In this document: in pieces, positions 56,430 through 64,000 of the stretch
Position numbering within the stretch: the first letter of the stretch is position 1
Layout of the letters: each line of letters begins with the position of its first letter
Assembly (NCBI GenBank): GCA_030537455.1
Contig: JAUNMR010000011.1
Location: 1 to 64,000, forward strand
DNA: 64,000 nt
Source: Planctomycetia bacterium
GTDB lineage: Bacteria; Planctomycetota; Planctomycetia; Pirellulales; Thermoguttaceae
Reading direction: 5' to 3'
The notes under the pieces: model-generated
What the model was told of the DNA's origin: nothing
What the model saw: the letters and a program-made list of their open reading frames with translations, nothing else
The model's database searches: none
Position numbers and translations under genes: made by a program

Positions 56430-56897
56430 GAGACAAACGTTATCAGGATATAATTACAAGACGACGGATAATCCTTAAAAACACGTAGCTCGACCTCCCT
56501 TTATGGGTTATACAGACGCCTGTTTTCATGAAGTTCATACAGCGCTATGCTTAATAAGGAGGCATACGAGAACGACAAACAAACGTATCGTGCCTAGCGC
56601 TGTTCACGTTAGTACGCTAGAGCGCCCGAGGCAAACAGCTCCTCTGAGTTTCTTGCCGTCTTCGATGGCGTGTTTACAAACGGTTCGACGAAGGAGAACC
56701 CGATCGACGCCACGCTCCATCTTCAAAGGATCGCGTTGCGTTCTAGAAGCGGCGTCATAACTCTCACCCTGCCAGTTCGAATATTCCAGTTCCATAAATA
56801 CGCGAAGTTTGGGACGATTCCTTCAACCTTCGGAGGATTCATTATTAAGAAGCGTATGTGCGTAACTGAAAGCGAGCCAACAGCGGAACAATGGTCG

Positions 56898-56950
56898 AAA
56901 AAATCGCGTTTTTTACGACGCGCCCACAGCCCACGGCGTAAGAAAAACGC
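56898..56950 (-). terminator. putative terminator downstream of the DUF4091 gene
   Basis: On the minus strand GCGTTTTTCTTACG pairs with CGTAAAAAACGC (one internal bulge), followed by GATTTTTT. It is about 410 bp past the DUF4091 gene's stop, the only terminator-like structure in that gap. Confidence 0.45.
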
Positions 56951-57356
56951 AAGCGGTCGTCACATCGGGTTGTCGTTCTATCGGCAGGCTAAAGACAAGC
57001 GCAAATAACACATGCGCGTCCTTGAGAGGGCGTCAACTGGATTATTTCCACCGGCTGGCTCAGTTATGAAATAGCGCTTCTACTTTCCGTTGTAGGAGCA
57101 TAAATCAACCGAGGATATTTGTCCTTGGTCGACATACAAAGTCTCGAGGCATATGAACAACGTCAAAAGGCTGCGTCGTCCGACATGCCCTATGCGGCAC
57201 ATAAGAGCTGCGTTCCAACGATTCGTTCATATGCCCCTCCCTTCCAGTTACATACGTACGCATCCTCTGTTCTAATTCCTCAGTTGATTACAGGAATCAA
57301 ACACAACACGCGTATTAAATGGAGCTGGAATCAGGTCAGGCAGGGGCGTTTCTGAA

Positions 57357-60287
57357 CTACCGCGGCAAAGCGTCGTTGATTCTTTGTCCAATCTCACGAC
57401 GCATAAGGGCAAGTCGTTCCGGCGCGCTTGCGTTATACCCGGAAGCGCCGGCGTCCTCGGATTGATTACGCGTCGTTGTGGCGTCGTCCAGGCGTAGATA
57501 TTCGCGCAAAGCGTTTGCGAGTTCCTCGCGACCGAGGCGCAGTTCATGCTGCAGTAGCGTGAGGTATTCCACGTCCTGCTGACCGCGACGGTAGGCTTTC
57601 AATCGAATCGAGGGCACAACGCTAGGCTCCGCGTCTGAACGACCGGGGTAGAAGAGCGATAGCTCGTCGCCGGTCTGCCAGGAGTCGTGCGTACCGATTG
57701 TCTGCCAAGGAACGACGCCGTCGGCGCCGAGCGACCAGGCGTCGAGCGACCACAGAACCGGCTGGTAGCCGTCTTCGTGAACCGCAGCGGTAGAGCCGTA
57801 AAGATAGAGCAGGCGCCGCTCGGCGCGAACACGCGCGCTTGTAATGGCGCGATAGCGTTTAAAGACGTCTGTCGCAACGACATAAGTCCCAAGGACGCCG
57901 CGGAGGCTGTCGCGTTCCCATTGTGGACGTGAGATATCGGCACGGAAATCAAGCGCGTCAGCGCGAGCGTTATAGCGCGCCTGAGCGTCGTCGAGCGCAT
58001 TGTGGAGGGCCTGACCGTAGAATTGTAGCGCCGCGAAATCACGATAGCTCGCCGGTTCGTCGAGTAGCCAGGGCGAGCTGGCGCGACTCCATCCGTTGCG
58101 TTTGTAGTCGTTTTTGTTATTCAAAAAGAAGAAAAAACGCGTTTGGTTCCACTTGTTCTCGGTAATTTCGCGTGCAAAATCAACGACGCCGGCGTGAAAT
58201 TCATCACGATATTGCTGAGTGAACGTCTCCTCCTCAGGCCAGTCGTTCACGCCAAGGAACCCGCGAAAGACGTCGGCGGGAAAGTTTTCAAATATCGGAA
58301 GATAGAACGCCTCGATCGGAACCGATCCGCGCGGCAGGTCGGCAAAGGCGGAACCGTCCAGATAATCGCCGAAGCGATTGCGCCACTGATCCCACTGGAA
58401 TCGTTGACGTTCTGCGTCCCACACTGGCGCCAGACCGTCGCCGACCGTACCGCGGTGAGAATAGGGCACGCGGTTGATATAGGTACGATGCAACTGTGCC
58501 AGACGATAGTAATCGCGTTCGTTCTCCGGCAGACCGTAGCAGTTCATCTCGGGAAAAAAGCTTAGTTGATTCGGCAATGCAAAATTCCAGATCGTCAGAT
58601 CAACTAAAGCGTAAAACTTTTCATTCCTATCGCTTAAGATTTCTAGTCGACCGTGTCTGACGCCGGGCATGGCGTTTTCAGGCACGAAGATTTCACAGTA
58701 GAGCGCGTCGTTGCCTTGACGTAATTGTACGATATTTTTCTCTCTATCGAGGGGCGTCGTTGGATCGACCATTTCCCCACGAGGGGTGGCAACGCGCTCG
58801 TAACGATAGAATTGAGCGGTAAGATCAGCTTTTTCAATCGTTGCGTCGTCTGACTCTGGATCGTCCCAGGTCAATTTAACCTTGACGCGTCGCGACTGGC
58901 CACGAAAAGCGAGTTGAAAGCCGATAAACTCATTACGCGCGGAATTTAACGTAATCTCAGCGGCGTCGGCGTTCCATAAAGCGTTCCGACGCCAGTAGTC
59001 GATTGGTAAGTTACTGGGAATAAAGACGTTGTCGTCGTCCATTTTGACAAATTCGTCGAGTATGGCGACTTCACCGTCACGCCAAGTTGACGCGGTACTT
59101 GTGAGTTGCTTCTTATTCTTGTTATTAAAAGAATTAGAAACTTCCTCGTGTTTATCGGAACATTGCGTAAGTTCTTCCCACGTCTGGAATTTGTGAGTTT
59201 GGGGCTGTAGTCTAACCGTTGCGGGAGCGCTACGTCGACCGAGGTAATCGAGTGCATACAGTTCGCAGGAGTAGGTCTGACCGGGGGTTAGATTGGCGAG
59301 GGTCGTTTCAAAGGTTTCAACGTCATTTTGCCGTACATTCGTTCCCCACGTGGGGCTGGGCGTTTGCGAAGGGGGTAAGAGTTCGCCGTCGAGATAGAGC
59401 TGATAACCTATGATATGTTCGTCTCTTAGATTCCCTTGACGCCAGCGTAGCGTCGCCGCGCCGCACGGGAGGTCGCGCGCGTCGACCTCGAGATCTTGTG
59501 GCGCTTGGGGAGAATTGTACGTAAGTTCTTCCTCGGTCGGATCTTCGTACTCAACGGTCAGCCACGGCTGGCAGGCTCTATTCTGTTCGCGTGAATAGAG
59601 GAAGCGATTGGGAAACAGTCGTATCTCGACGTCTTCGCCATTATCGCCGGAGCGTTGAAGTTCGGTACCGGTATCGTCAAAGAGGACAAAGCCATAGGAG
59701 AGTCCCAGCGCGCGTGCGACGACCAGGTCAGGATCAAGTTCTACCGTCTGCACGCCTTGTGCGTCGGGCGCCGTGGCGTCGCTGTGACGCCAAAAGGAAC
59801 CGCCGCAACCGAAGATCACACTGGTAATATCGCTGTAATTATTAGAGATCGTTAGCGCGTTCGCTTCCCACCCTCGCCAGGGTTCCACTTCAAAGCGACG
59901 CCAGCGGAAGGACGAGGCGTCGTGCGCTTGTGCATAATTCTCGCCGGAGCCTTCGAGCCAATCTTGCGTAATTGTACTAACGCCAACGCGATAGAGTCGC
60001 TCTTGACCGGCAAGAGTCAAGTGCAGGCGCGCGCGCGTAATACGTTTGCCGCGCACCGGGGACACGTCAAAGTCTAGCAGTGAAAACTCTTGATATCCTT
60101 TGACTTTAAGGCGTGGCGTAGCGCCGTTATTACCCTGTTCTTCCCCATGGGCGCTAGAGACCCACAGGTCGCGCGTCACGGGTAAACGCAACGTCTCTGT
60201 GCAGAGCGCTTGCGTCGCGTCTACCCAAAGGCACAGTAGCAAAAGGATCGTGCAAATAACAAAACGCAGACAATGCAGACGCGTCAT
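57357..60287 (-). CDS. secreted DUF4091 glycosidase-like protein with DNRLRE and fibronectin III domains
   Basis: This 976-residue protein has a signal peptide (TRLHCLRFVICTILLLLCLW), then a DNRLRE-like carbohydrate-associated domain (about 30-240). A fibronectin type III domain (about 255-365), a beta-sandwich (about 400-530) and a DUF4091-type TIM-barrel region (about 540-930: LSFFPEMNCYG, RFFFFLNNKND, ADISRPQW, GADGVVPWQTI, QDVEYLTLL) follow. DUF4091 proteins are related to GH123 beta-N-acetylgalactosaminidases. Catalytic residues cannot be assigned with confidence from sequence alone. The gene stands alone, 49 bases after fabZ's stop on the same strand side. Confidence 0.8.
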   Translation of the reverse strand: MTRLHCLRFVICTILLLLCLWVDATQALCTETLRLPVTRDLWVSSAHGEEQGNNGATPRLKVKGYQEFSLLDFDVSPVRGKRITRARLHLTLAGQERLYRVGVSTITQDWLEGSGENYAQAHDASSFRWRRFEVEPWRGWEANALTISNNYSDITSVIFGCGGSFWRHSDATAPDAQGVQTVELDPDLVVARALGLSYGFVLFDDTGTELQRSGDNGEDVEIRLFPNRFLYSREQNRACQPWLTVEYEDPTEEELTYNSPQAPQDLEVDARDLPCGAATLRWRQGNLRDEHIIGYQLYLDGELLPPSQTPSPTWGTNVRQNDVETFETTLANLTPGQTYSCELYALDYLGRRSAPATVRLQPQTHKFQTWEELTQCSDKHEEVSNSFNNKNKKQLTSTASTWRDGEVAILDEFVKMDDDNVFIPSNLPIDYWRRNALWNADAAEITLNSARNEFIGFQLAFRGQSRRVKVKLTWDDPESDDATIEKADLTAQFYRYERVATPRGEMVDPTTPLDREKNIVQLRQGNDALYCEIFVPENAMPGVRHGRLEILSDRNEKFYALVDLTIWNFALPNQLSFFPEMNCYGLPENERDYYRLAQLHRTYINRVPYSHRGTVGDGLAPVWDAERQRFQWDQWRNRFGDYLDGSAFADLPRGSVPIEAFYLPIFENFPADVFRGFLGVNDWPEEETFTQQYRDEFHAGVVDFAREITENKWNQTRFFFFLNNKNDYKRNGWSRASSPWLLDEPASYRDFAALQFYGQALHNALDDAQARYNARADALDFRADISRPQWERDSLRGVLGTYVVATDVFKRYRAITSARVRAERRLLYLYGSTAAVHEDGYQPVLWSLDAWSLGADGVVPWQTIGTHDSWQTGDELSLFYPGRSDAEPSVVPSIRLKAYRRGQQDVEYLTLLQHELRLGREELANALREYLRLDDATTTRNQSEDAGASGYNASAPERLALMRREIGQRINDALPR

Positions 60288-60336
60288 ACGCTAACTCCAT
60301 GTGACAATAGAAGATTGCTCGACGCATAGTCGCACG

Positions 60337-60792
60337 TTATCGGTCGATTAGCGTCACAGCGTAGTCGAAGGAGACGGAGGTTTTGCCGTTATTAAGAACC
60401 TTCGCGGATAGGAAGTATGCGCCGGCAATCTTTTCTTTTATACAGGCGCGCAACTCCACGCGGTCGCCGGGTTTAGCGATCTGTCGGAACTTAATATCGT
60501 TCATACGTCCAACCACGGGTATTTTATCAATCGTCTGGTCTTCCTGTGGCAGAATACGCGACACGAGGATCGCGCCGGCCTGCATTGCGGCTTCGCAGAG
60601 GATCACGCCGGGCACGATCGGAGAGTTCGGATAATGACCCTTAAAGAAAAACTCATTCTCTTTAAACCGATAGTGACACACGATATGGTCGTCTTCCAGT
60701 TCAGTGATTTCGTCGATGAACAGAAAGGGTTCGCGATGTGGAATTGCCGCGAGAATCGCCGCGCGCGAGTCGAAGAAGGACTCTTCTTTCAT
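60337..60792 (-). CDS. fabZ: 3-hydroxyacyl-ACP dehydratase, FabZ-type
   Basis: This 151-residue hot-dog enzyme dehydrates 3-hydroxyacyl-ACP in fatty-acid elongation. Its catalytic helix motif is clear: FKGHYPNSPIVPGVILCEAAMQAGA, quoted in parts, with His of GHYP and Glu of CEAA. Preceding residues match PHREPFLFIDEI. Length is typical of FabZ. It lies 17 bases downstream of the CrtI-like gene and is cotranscribed with it, so it may serve a special lipid pathway and not general fatty-acid synthesis (inference). Confidence 0.9.
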   Translation of the reverse strand: MKEESFFDSRAAILAAIPHREPFLFIDEITELEDDHIVCHYRFKENEFFFKGHYPNSPIVPGVILCEAAMQAGAILVSRILPQEDQTIDKIPVVGRMNDIKFRQIAKPGDRVELRACIKEKIAGAYFLSAKVLNNGKTSVSFDYAVTLIDR

Positions 60793-60809
60793 CTGCTCTA
60801 CTCCTAAGG

Positions 60810-62312
60810 TTACTGCTTCTGGGCGGTTATTCCGACCAAATAGGCGTCGAGGTCGTTGGCGCAGATCACCCCGTAGTTCACAGCGCCGAGCCAGCCGGAC
60901 ATGATAATACCGACGCTACCGGCATGGAAGAGACCCGCGATTTTCTCGTGCAGCGTGCGACTGACCGCCAGACCTTCGTACTTTGTGCCAAAACTAGCGC
61001 CAAGCCAGTGGTCGGTATATTCGCGGAAAGTTTTCGGCGTAGCCGCCTCGACATAGGCGATCTTCGAGCGAATACCGGGCACATACTTCTCTAGAGCGTC
61101 AAGGGTCGTTTCAATGAGATCGCGCTTACTGGTTTCATACGCCTCGTCGCTGAGATTAGCCCAGTCTTCGTAATTCGCATTGGAGCTGGCGACGATATAA
61201 TATCGGTCGGTACCCGGTCGCGTTTTGGGGTAGTAGAAAGAGTAGGTGCGACTGGTGATATTACGCGACAGTAGCCAATCGGCGCGAAATTCAGGGGCAA
61301 CGGAGGTAAAGAGGAGGTCGCCGCATTTATCTTCATCGAGCGTCTCCCCGGGCTTGAGCGCGATATAAACCTGAACGCTGGAGTTATTGAGTCGAACCGC
61401 TTCGGCCTGAGCCACAAATTCTTTATCGAAAAACTCACGACCAACCAGATTAAAGATCGTCCCTTTGAGATTGGCGTTAGACAGCACGGTTTTCGTCTGC
61501 ACGACGCGACCGGCCAATGGGGAGACGGCGCGAGTAACGCCGCCGATTTCCGGGGAGACGACCTGAGGCGGGCGTTCAGCGAACTTAACGCCAACGACGC
61601 GACCGTTTTCGACCAGTACGCGTTCCACCGGTGCGTTCAGCGCTATATCGACATTATTACGTAGCAACTCATCGCGTAGCATTTTGACAAAGAGGTCGGT
61701 ACCGCCCTGGAAGGTATAGACGCCCTTTGACATAAAGTTTGAGAAGACAATTCCATAGGTGAGCGCGGGGTCTTCTAGGGTCGAACCGTTGGCGTAGGTG
61801 ATCGGCTCCATGAGCAGACGCGCGACGTCGGGACGATTGGGGAAGTATTTATCGAAGAGTTCGCGCGTGGTACGCGTTTCGTCGGCGTAATGGGTCTGCT
61901 CGCGCGCTTCGTCGAAAAAGGCCTTAACCGTTTCAAGGGAAAGACCGAATTTTTCCACCAGTAGGCGCGTGAAATCTTCACGATTAAACGTGGTCGTGAG
62001 ACTGAATTGAGGATTGTCGAACTTAATGCGCGGAAGTTGAACAATACGGTCGGCAATCTCTTTATTCCAGTATCGTCGGCAACTTTTGATCATGCCCACG
62101 GGAAAGCCGTGTAGCGACACGTCAAAGATATGCTCGCCGCGTCGGAACCACGTCGCAAGACCACCGAGCTTGTAATGGCGCTCCGCGAGTAAAACCTTGT
62201 GCCCCATACGACCCAAAATATTAGCCGCGGTCATACCCGCGAGACCTGAACCGATCACGACTACGTCGTACCGTTCGCTGTATCGTTCTGTTTTTTCGAC
62301 GCTCTCGGTCAA
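60810..62312 (-). CDS. CrtI/RetSat-like FAD-dependent desaturase or oxidoreductase
   Basis: This 500-residue protein has an N-terminal FAD-binding Rossmann motif ([19 protein letters not shown]), [13 protein letters not shown], and a C-terminal [19 protein letters not shown]. That layout fits the phytoene desaturase / all-trans-retinol saturase superfamily. The start is TTG 62312: no ATG precedes the FAD motif and GAGAG lies about five bases upstream. A good promoter precedes it and fabZ follows by 17 bases. In planctomycetes and anammox bacteria, CrtI-like genes occur with FabZ and FabF-like genes in unusual-lipid clusters; here only the pair is present. The substrate is unknown. Confidence 0.85.
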   Translation of the reverse strand: MTESVEKTERYSERYDVVVIGSGLAGMTAANILGRMGHKVLLAERHYKLGGLATWFRRGEHIFDVSLHGFPVGMIKSCRRYWNKEIADRIVQLPRIKFDNPQFSLTTTFNREDFTRLLVEKFGLSLETVKAFFDEAREQTHYADETRTTRELFDKYFPNRPDVARLLMEPITYANGSTLEDPALTYGIVFSNFMSKGVYTFQGGTDLFVKMLRDELLRNNVDIALNAPVERVLVENGRVVGVKFAERPPQVVSPEIGGVTRAVSPLAGRVVQTKTVLSNANLKGTIFNLVGREFFDKEFVAQAEAVRLNNSSVQVYIALKPGETLDEDKCGDLLFTSVAPEFRADWLLSRNITSRTYSFYYPKTRPGTDRYYIVASSNANYEDWANLSDEAYETSKRDLIETTLDALEKYVPGIRSKIAYVEAATPKTFREYTDHWLGASFGTKYEGLAVSRTLHEKIAGLFHAGSVGIIMSGWLGAVNYGVICANDLDAYLVGITAQKQ

Positions 62313-62390
62313 TTTGACTCTCTCGTTCTCTTTCGCTGTATCTCAAATGCGCGGCACGACAGGGCGCGCGCGACTTTTACTACACAAACC

Positions 62391-62418
62391 ATTGTAGCGC
62401 TTTTATTGGGGATTTCAA
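62391..62418 (-). promoter_or_regulatory. promoter of the crtI-like/fabZ operon
   Basis: TTGAAA (62418-62413), a 16-base spacer and TACAAT (62396-62391) on the minus strand, about 80 bases before the TTG start. Confidence 0.7.
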
Positions 62419-62472
62419 CTCTACGCCTTTTTTCCACAGCCGACGTTCGACGGGACGATTCCACGCTAAACA

Positions 62473-62501
62473 TTGACGCCGTTTCGAACAAACGATATAA
62501 T
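62473..62501 (+). promoter_or_regulatory. sigma70-like promoter of the orphan secreted protein
   Basis: TTGACG (62473-62478), a 17-base spacer and a perfect TATAAT (62496-62501). It is divergent from the crtI-like promoter and about 45 bases before the ATG at 62552. Confidence 0.7.
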
Positions 62502-62551
62502 GACGCAAAGCGTCGCACGAGACGACGCACGAGTACCGAATTAGGCGCATA

Positions 62552-62968
62552 ATGACGAGTAATTTCGCACGACACGACTCCCTCGCGGGCATAATCCTCC
62601 TGACGTTCATAGCGGCGGCGTCCTTTGGCGCGCTCTGTGACGAGACCTGGTCGTGTAACGTACGCGCCTGTAACGTACATAGCGCCAATAGTACAACCGA
62701 CGCGGAATCGTTACGCGTAAGTTTGTCGTCGTGGGCGCTTTATCTGCCTCAGGAAGAGAGCGTGGCGCGTACGCGCGGCTGTCGTTACGCCGGTCAGACG
62801 CGCGAAAACGACACGTCGAGCAAGGATCGCACGCGCCTACTGGGCTATTCAAACAATACCGCGCGCACGCTTACAACGCGACTATATGCAAGCGAACCGA
62901 CCAAACTCAACGCCACGGCGGCGCGTGCGCAACGAATCTTTCTGATACTGCAAACGCTACGGAATTGA
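62552..62968 (+). CDS. orphan small secreted protein
   Basis: The 138-residue product is not recognised. It has a short basic N-terminus, a hydrophobic core (LAGIILLTFIAAASFGALC) that looks like a signal peptide or lipobox-like leader, then a Ser/Thr/Arg-rich region with three further cysteines. Support for reality is a strong promoter, AGG eight bases before the ATG, and codon use (GCG, CGC, ACG) like its neighbours. An opposing minus frame at 62309-62680 has none of these. No homology is claimed. Confidence 0.55.
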   Translation: MTSNFARHDSLAGIILLTFIAAASFGALCDETWSCNVRACNVHSANSTTDAESLRVSLSSWALYLPQEESVARTRGCRYAGQTRENDTSSKDRTRLLGYSNNTARTLTTRLYASEPTKLNATAARAQRIFLILQTLRN

Positions 62969-63108
62969 TAGCGTCGCTGAATCTCTTGCCTTTCTAATTT
63001 CTTGTAATAAACAGATTTGCGTCATAACGTGGCTACGTCGACCGTGCGGTCGCTACGCAGACGTTGTGGGCGCGTCTGGTTGACTGGTTTGCAGTAAGGG
63101 AAAAAACA

Positions 63109-63753
63109 ATGTCAACGTTATTATTTGCATCCTCTTCTCTGGCAACTTCGGCAATCTATGCAATTCCGGCGGTTCTGGCGCTGCTGCTGGCGTGGTTCAA
63201 GCAACACTCGACCCAATCTCAGATAAAACGCGGTTCCAAGACCAGCAGCGGTATCGTCTCGAACAACGCGCTGGCGGCCTATCTTAAGGAACGCGGTCTG
63301 AGCGAACTGAAGGTCGGTAGGCACACGGACTTTACGAAAAACGAATACTCGCGCAAGACCGGCGAAATCCTCCTGAGTCCCGACACGCTTGACAGCGTCG
63401 ATTACGGCTCGGTCGCCTACGCGCTACACGCCGGCGCACAGGCGGAATCGGCACGCCGCGCCCCTAATGAATTGCAAAGCGTGGACGCGCTTGGAAAGTG
63501 GGTCTCCATTATCTTCTGGATCCTCTTCTGCGTCCTCGGCGCAGGTCTCATGGCGGCAAACTTGCCATGTACGATCGCTGGTTACGTCCTGATGCTCATC
63601 ATGTTCATGATGAACGCCAAACGTCGCTCGATCATTAGTAAAATCGACGAAGACGCCATTCACTTCGTTAAAACCAACGACAAACTCTTCAGCGAAGAAG
63701 CGAAAAAGCAACTCACAGCGCTCCTGAAATCGATGCGTTATCAGAGCATGTAA
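63109..63753 (+). CDS. YugP-like membrane protein, degenerate zinc metallopeptidase
   Basis: The 214-residue product has an N-terminal hydrophobic segment (ATSAIYAIPAVLALLLAWF), a central region following the YugP pattern (SSGIVSNNALAAYLKERGL, then EILLSPDTLDS) and two or three membrane helices (VSIIFWILFCVLGAGLM, IAGYVLMLIMFMM). YugP-type zinc peptidases have HEVGH; here the equivalent segment is SVAYALHAGAQAE, so the metal ligands and catalytic Glu are missing and it is probably not a peptidase. ATG 63109 was chosen because AAGGGA lies seven bases upstream. It ends in a terminator. Confidence 0.65.
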   Translation: MSTLLFASSSLATSAIYAIPAVLALLLAWFKQHSTQSQIKRGSKTSSGIVSNNALAAYLKERGLSELKVGRHTDFTKNEYSRKTGEILLSPDTLDSVDYGSVAYALHAGAQAESARRAPNELQSVDALGKWVSIIFWILFCVLGAGLMAANLPCTIAGYVLMLIMFMMNAKRRSIISKIDEDAIHFVKTNDKLFSEEAKKQLTALLKSMRYQSM

Positions 63754-63957
63754 TCACAATCGGAACGCTTTCGACGTGTAATAGCCGCGCCGCCAAACGT
63801 TTCGACACATGCGCGAACCTTGGCTCACCTGCAACGCTCCATCAATGAATGGCGCGGCGTTACATTTCGAATTGATTCCGACACAGACGATCGCAAGACA
63901 GAACATAACAAGTTCATCTGCTGAAATACAATCAGTTAGAAACAAACGTCTCTGCAC
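63754..63957. other. 3' untranslated stretch
   Basis: About 200 bases between the YugP-like stop and its terminator. A 73-codon minus-strand frame overlaps it and shows no signature. Confidence 0.4.
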
Positions 63958-63999
63958 AAGGGCGCGGCGACACATTTGGTCGTCACGCCCTTCTTTTAT
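63958..63999 (+). terminator. intrinsic terminator at the right edge
   Basis: AAGGGCG pairs with CGCCCTT and GCGAC with GTCGT across an internal mismatch, followed on the plus strand by CTTTTATT. It terminates the YugP-like transcript. Confidence 0.75.
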
Positions 64000-64000
64000 T

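Larger units (their letters stand above)
56242..57356. other. gene-poor region of about 1.1 kb
   Basis: It contains the caspase-gene promoter and leader, a hairpin near 56900-56950, and several short frames on both strands (for example 56670-57008 plus, 56604-56795 minus). These lack ribosome-binding sites or recognisable motifs. It may be decayed sequence, but I could not match it to a parent gene. Confidence 0.4.

Noticed and set aside
62309..62680. Minus-strand 123-codon frame opposite the orphan gene
   Set aside because: It overlaps the crtI-like promoter and start, and has no signature.

Overview
This window looks like a chromosome segment of an uncultured planctomycete, probably a Pirellulales-type lineage. 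The inference rests on gene content. There are two groEL genes flanking groES and followed by dnaJ and grpE, and a SpoVG carrying a zinc ribbon next to ispE. A SpoIIM / DUF4129-DUF4350 membrane cluster, a DUF4416 protein, large secreted glycoside hydrolases, a Gfo/Idh/MocA protein with a Tat signal, and very large solenoid-rich proteins complete the picture. Shine-Dalgarno motifs (AAGGAG, GGAG, AGGA) precede many starts. Sigma70-like promoters (TTGNNN-N16/17-TATAAT) can be read at several genes. No rRNA, tRNA, CRISPR array or insertion sequence was recognised.

Layout. From 0.2 to 9.7 kb on the minus strand lie three carbohydrate genes: a secreted GH2 enzyme, a CapD/PglF-type nucleotide-sugar dehydratase and a secreted GH78 alpha-L-rhamnosidase, each followed by its own hairpin terminator. 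From 10.2 to 20.5 kb there is one tightly packed minus-strand operon: a 1920-residue helical-repeat protein, a polytopic membrane protein, an MnmE-like GTPase, a C5-cytosine methyltransferase with an N-terminal helix-turn-helix, and a Vsr nickase. Successive overlaps, two of them ATGA, join its end. From 20.7 to 27.4 kb is the chaperone block groEL-groES-groEL-dnaJ-grpE with the zinc-ribbon genes fmdB-like and yacG. From 28.0 to 36.1 kb are spoVG, ispE, a small membrane gene, rlmN and the SpoIIM-membrane-DUF4129/DUF4350 cluster.

The strand flips to plus at 36.3-43.3 kb: a LOG-family protein, a small membrane protein, a RarD-type permease, DUF4416 and a remarkable TIR-transmembrane-Sel1 protein. 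Back on minus, 43.3-62.3 kb carries a GTPase (DUF3482-like) with its membrane partner (DUF2868-like), a GT87-like membrane protein, prfB, a Gfo/Idh/MocA oxidoreductase, a caspase-TPR-SUMF1 protein, a secreted DUF4091-type glycosidase-like protein, and a CrtI-like oxidoreductase in an operon with fabZ. The right end has two small plus-strand genes: an orphan secreted protein and a YugP-like protein that has lost its metal-binding motif.

The most unusual content is the 10-20 kb operon (methylase/Vsr coupled to a GTPase and a giant solenoid protein) and the 39-56 kb stretch. The latter holds a receptor-like TIR protein, a GTPase/membrane pair and a membrane-anchored caspase, all domain types used in bacterial immunity or regulated death. 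Their functions here are inference only.
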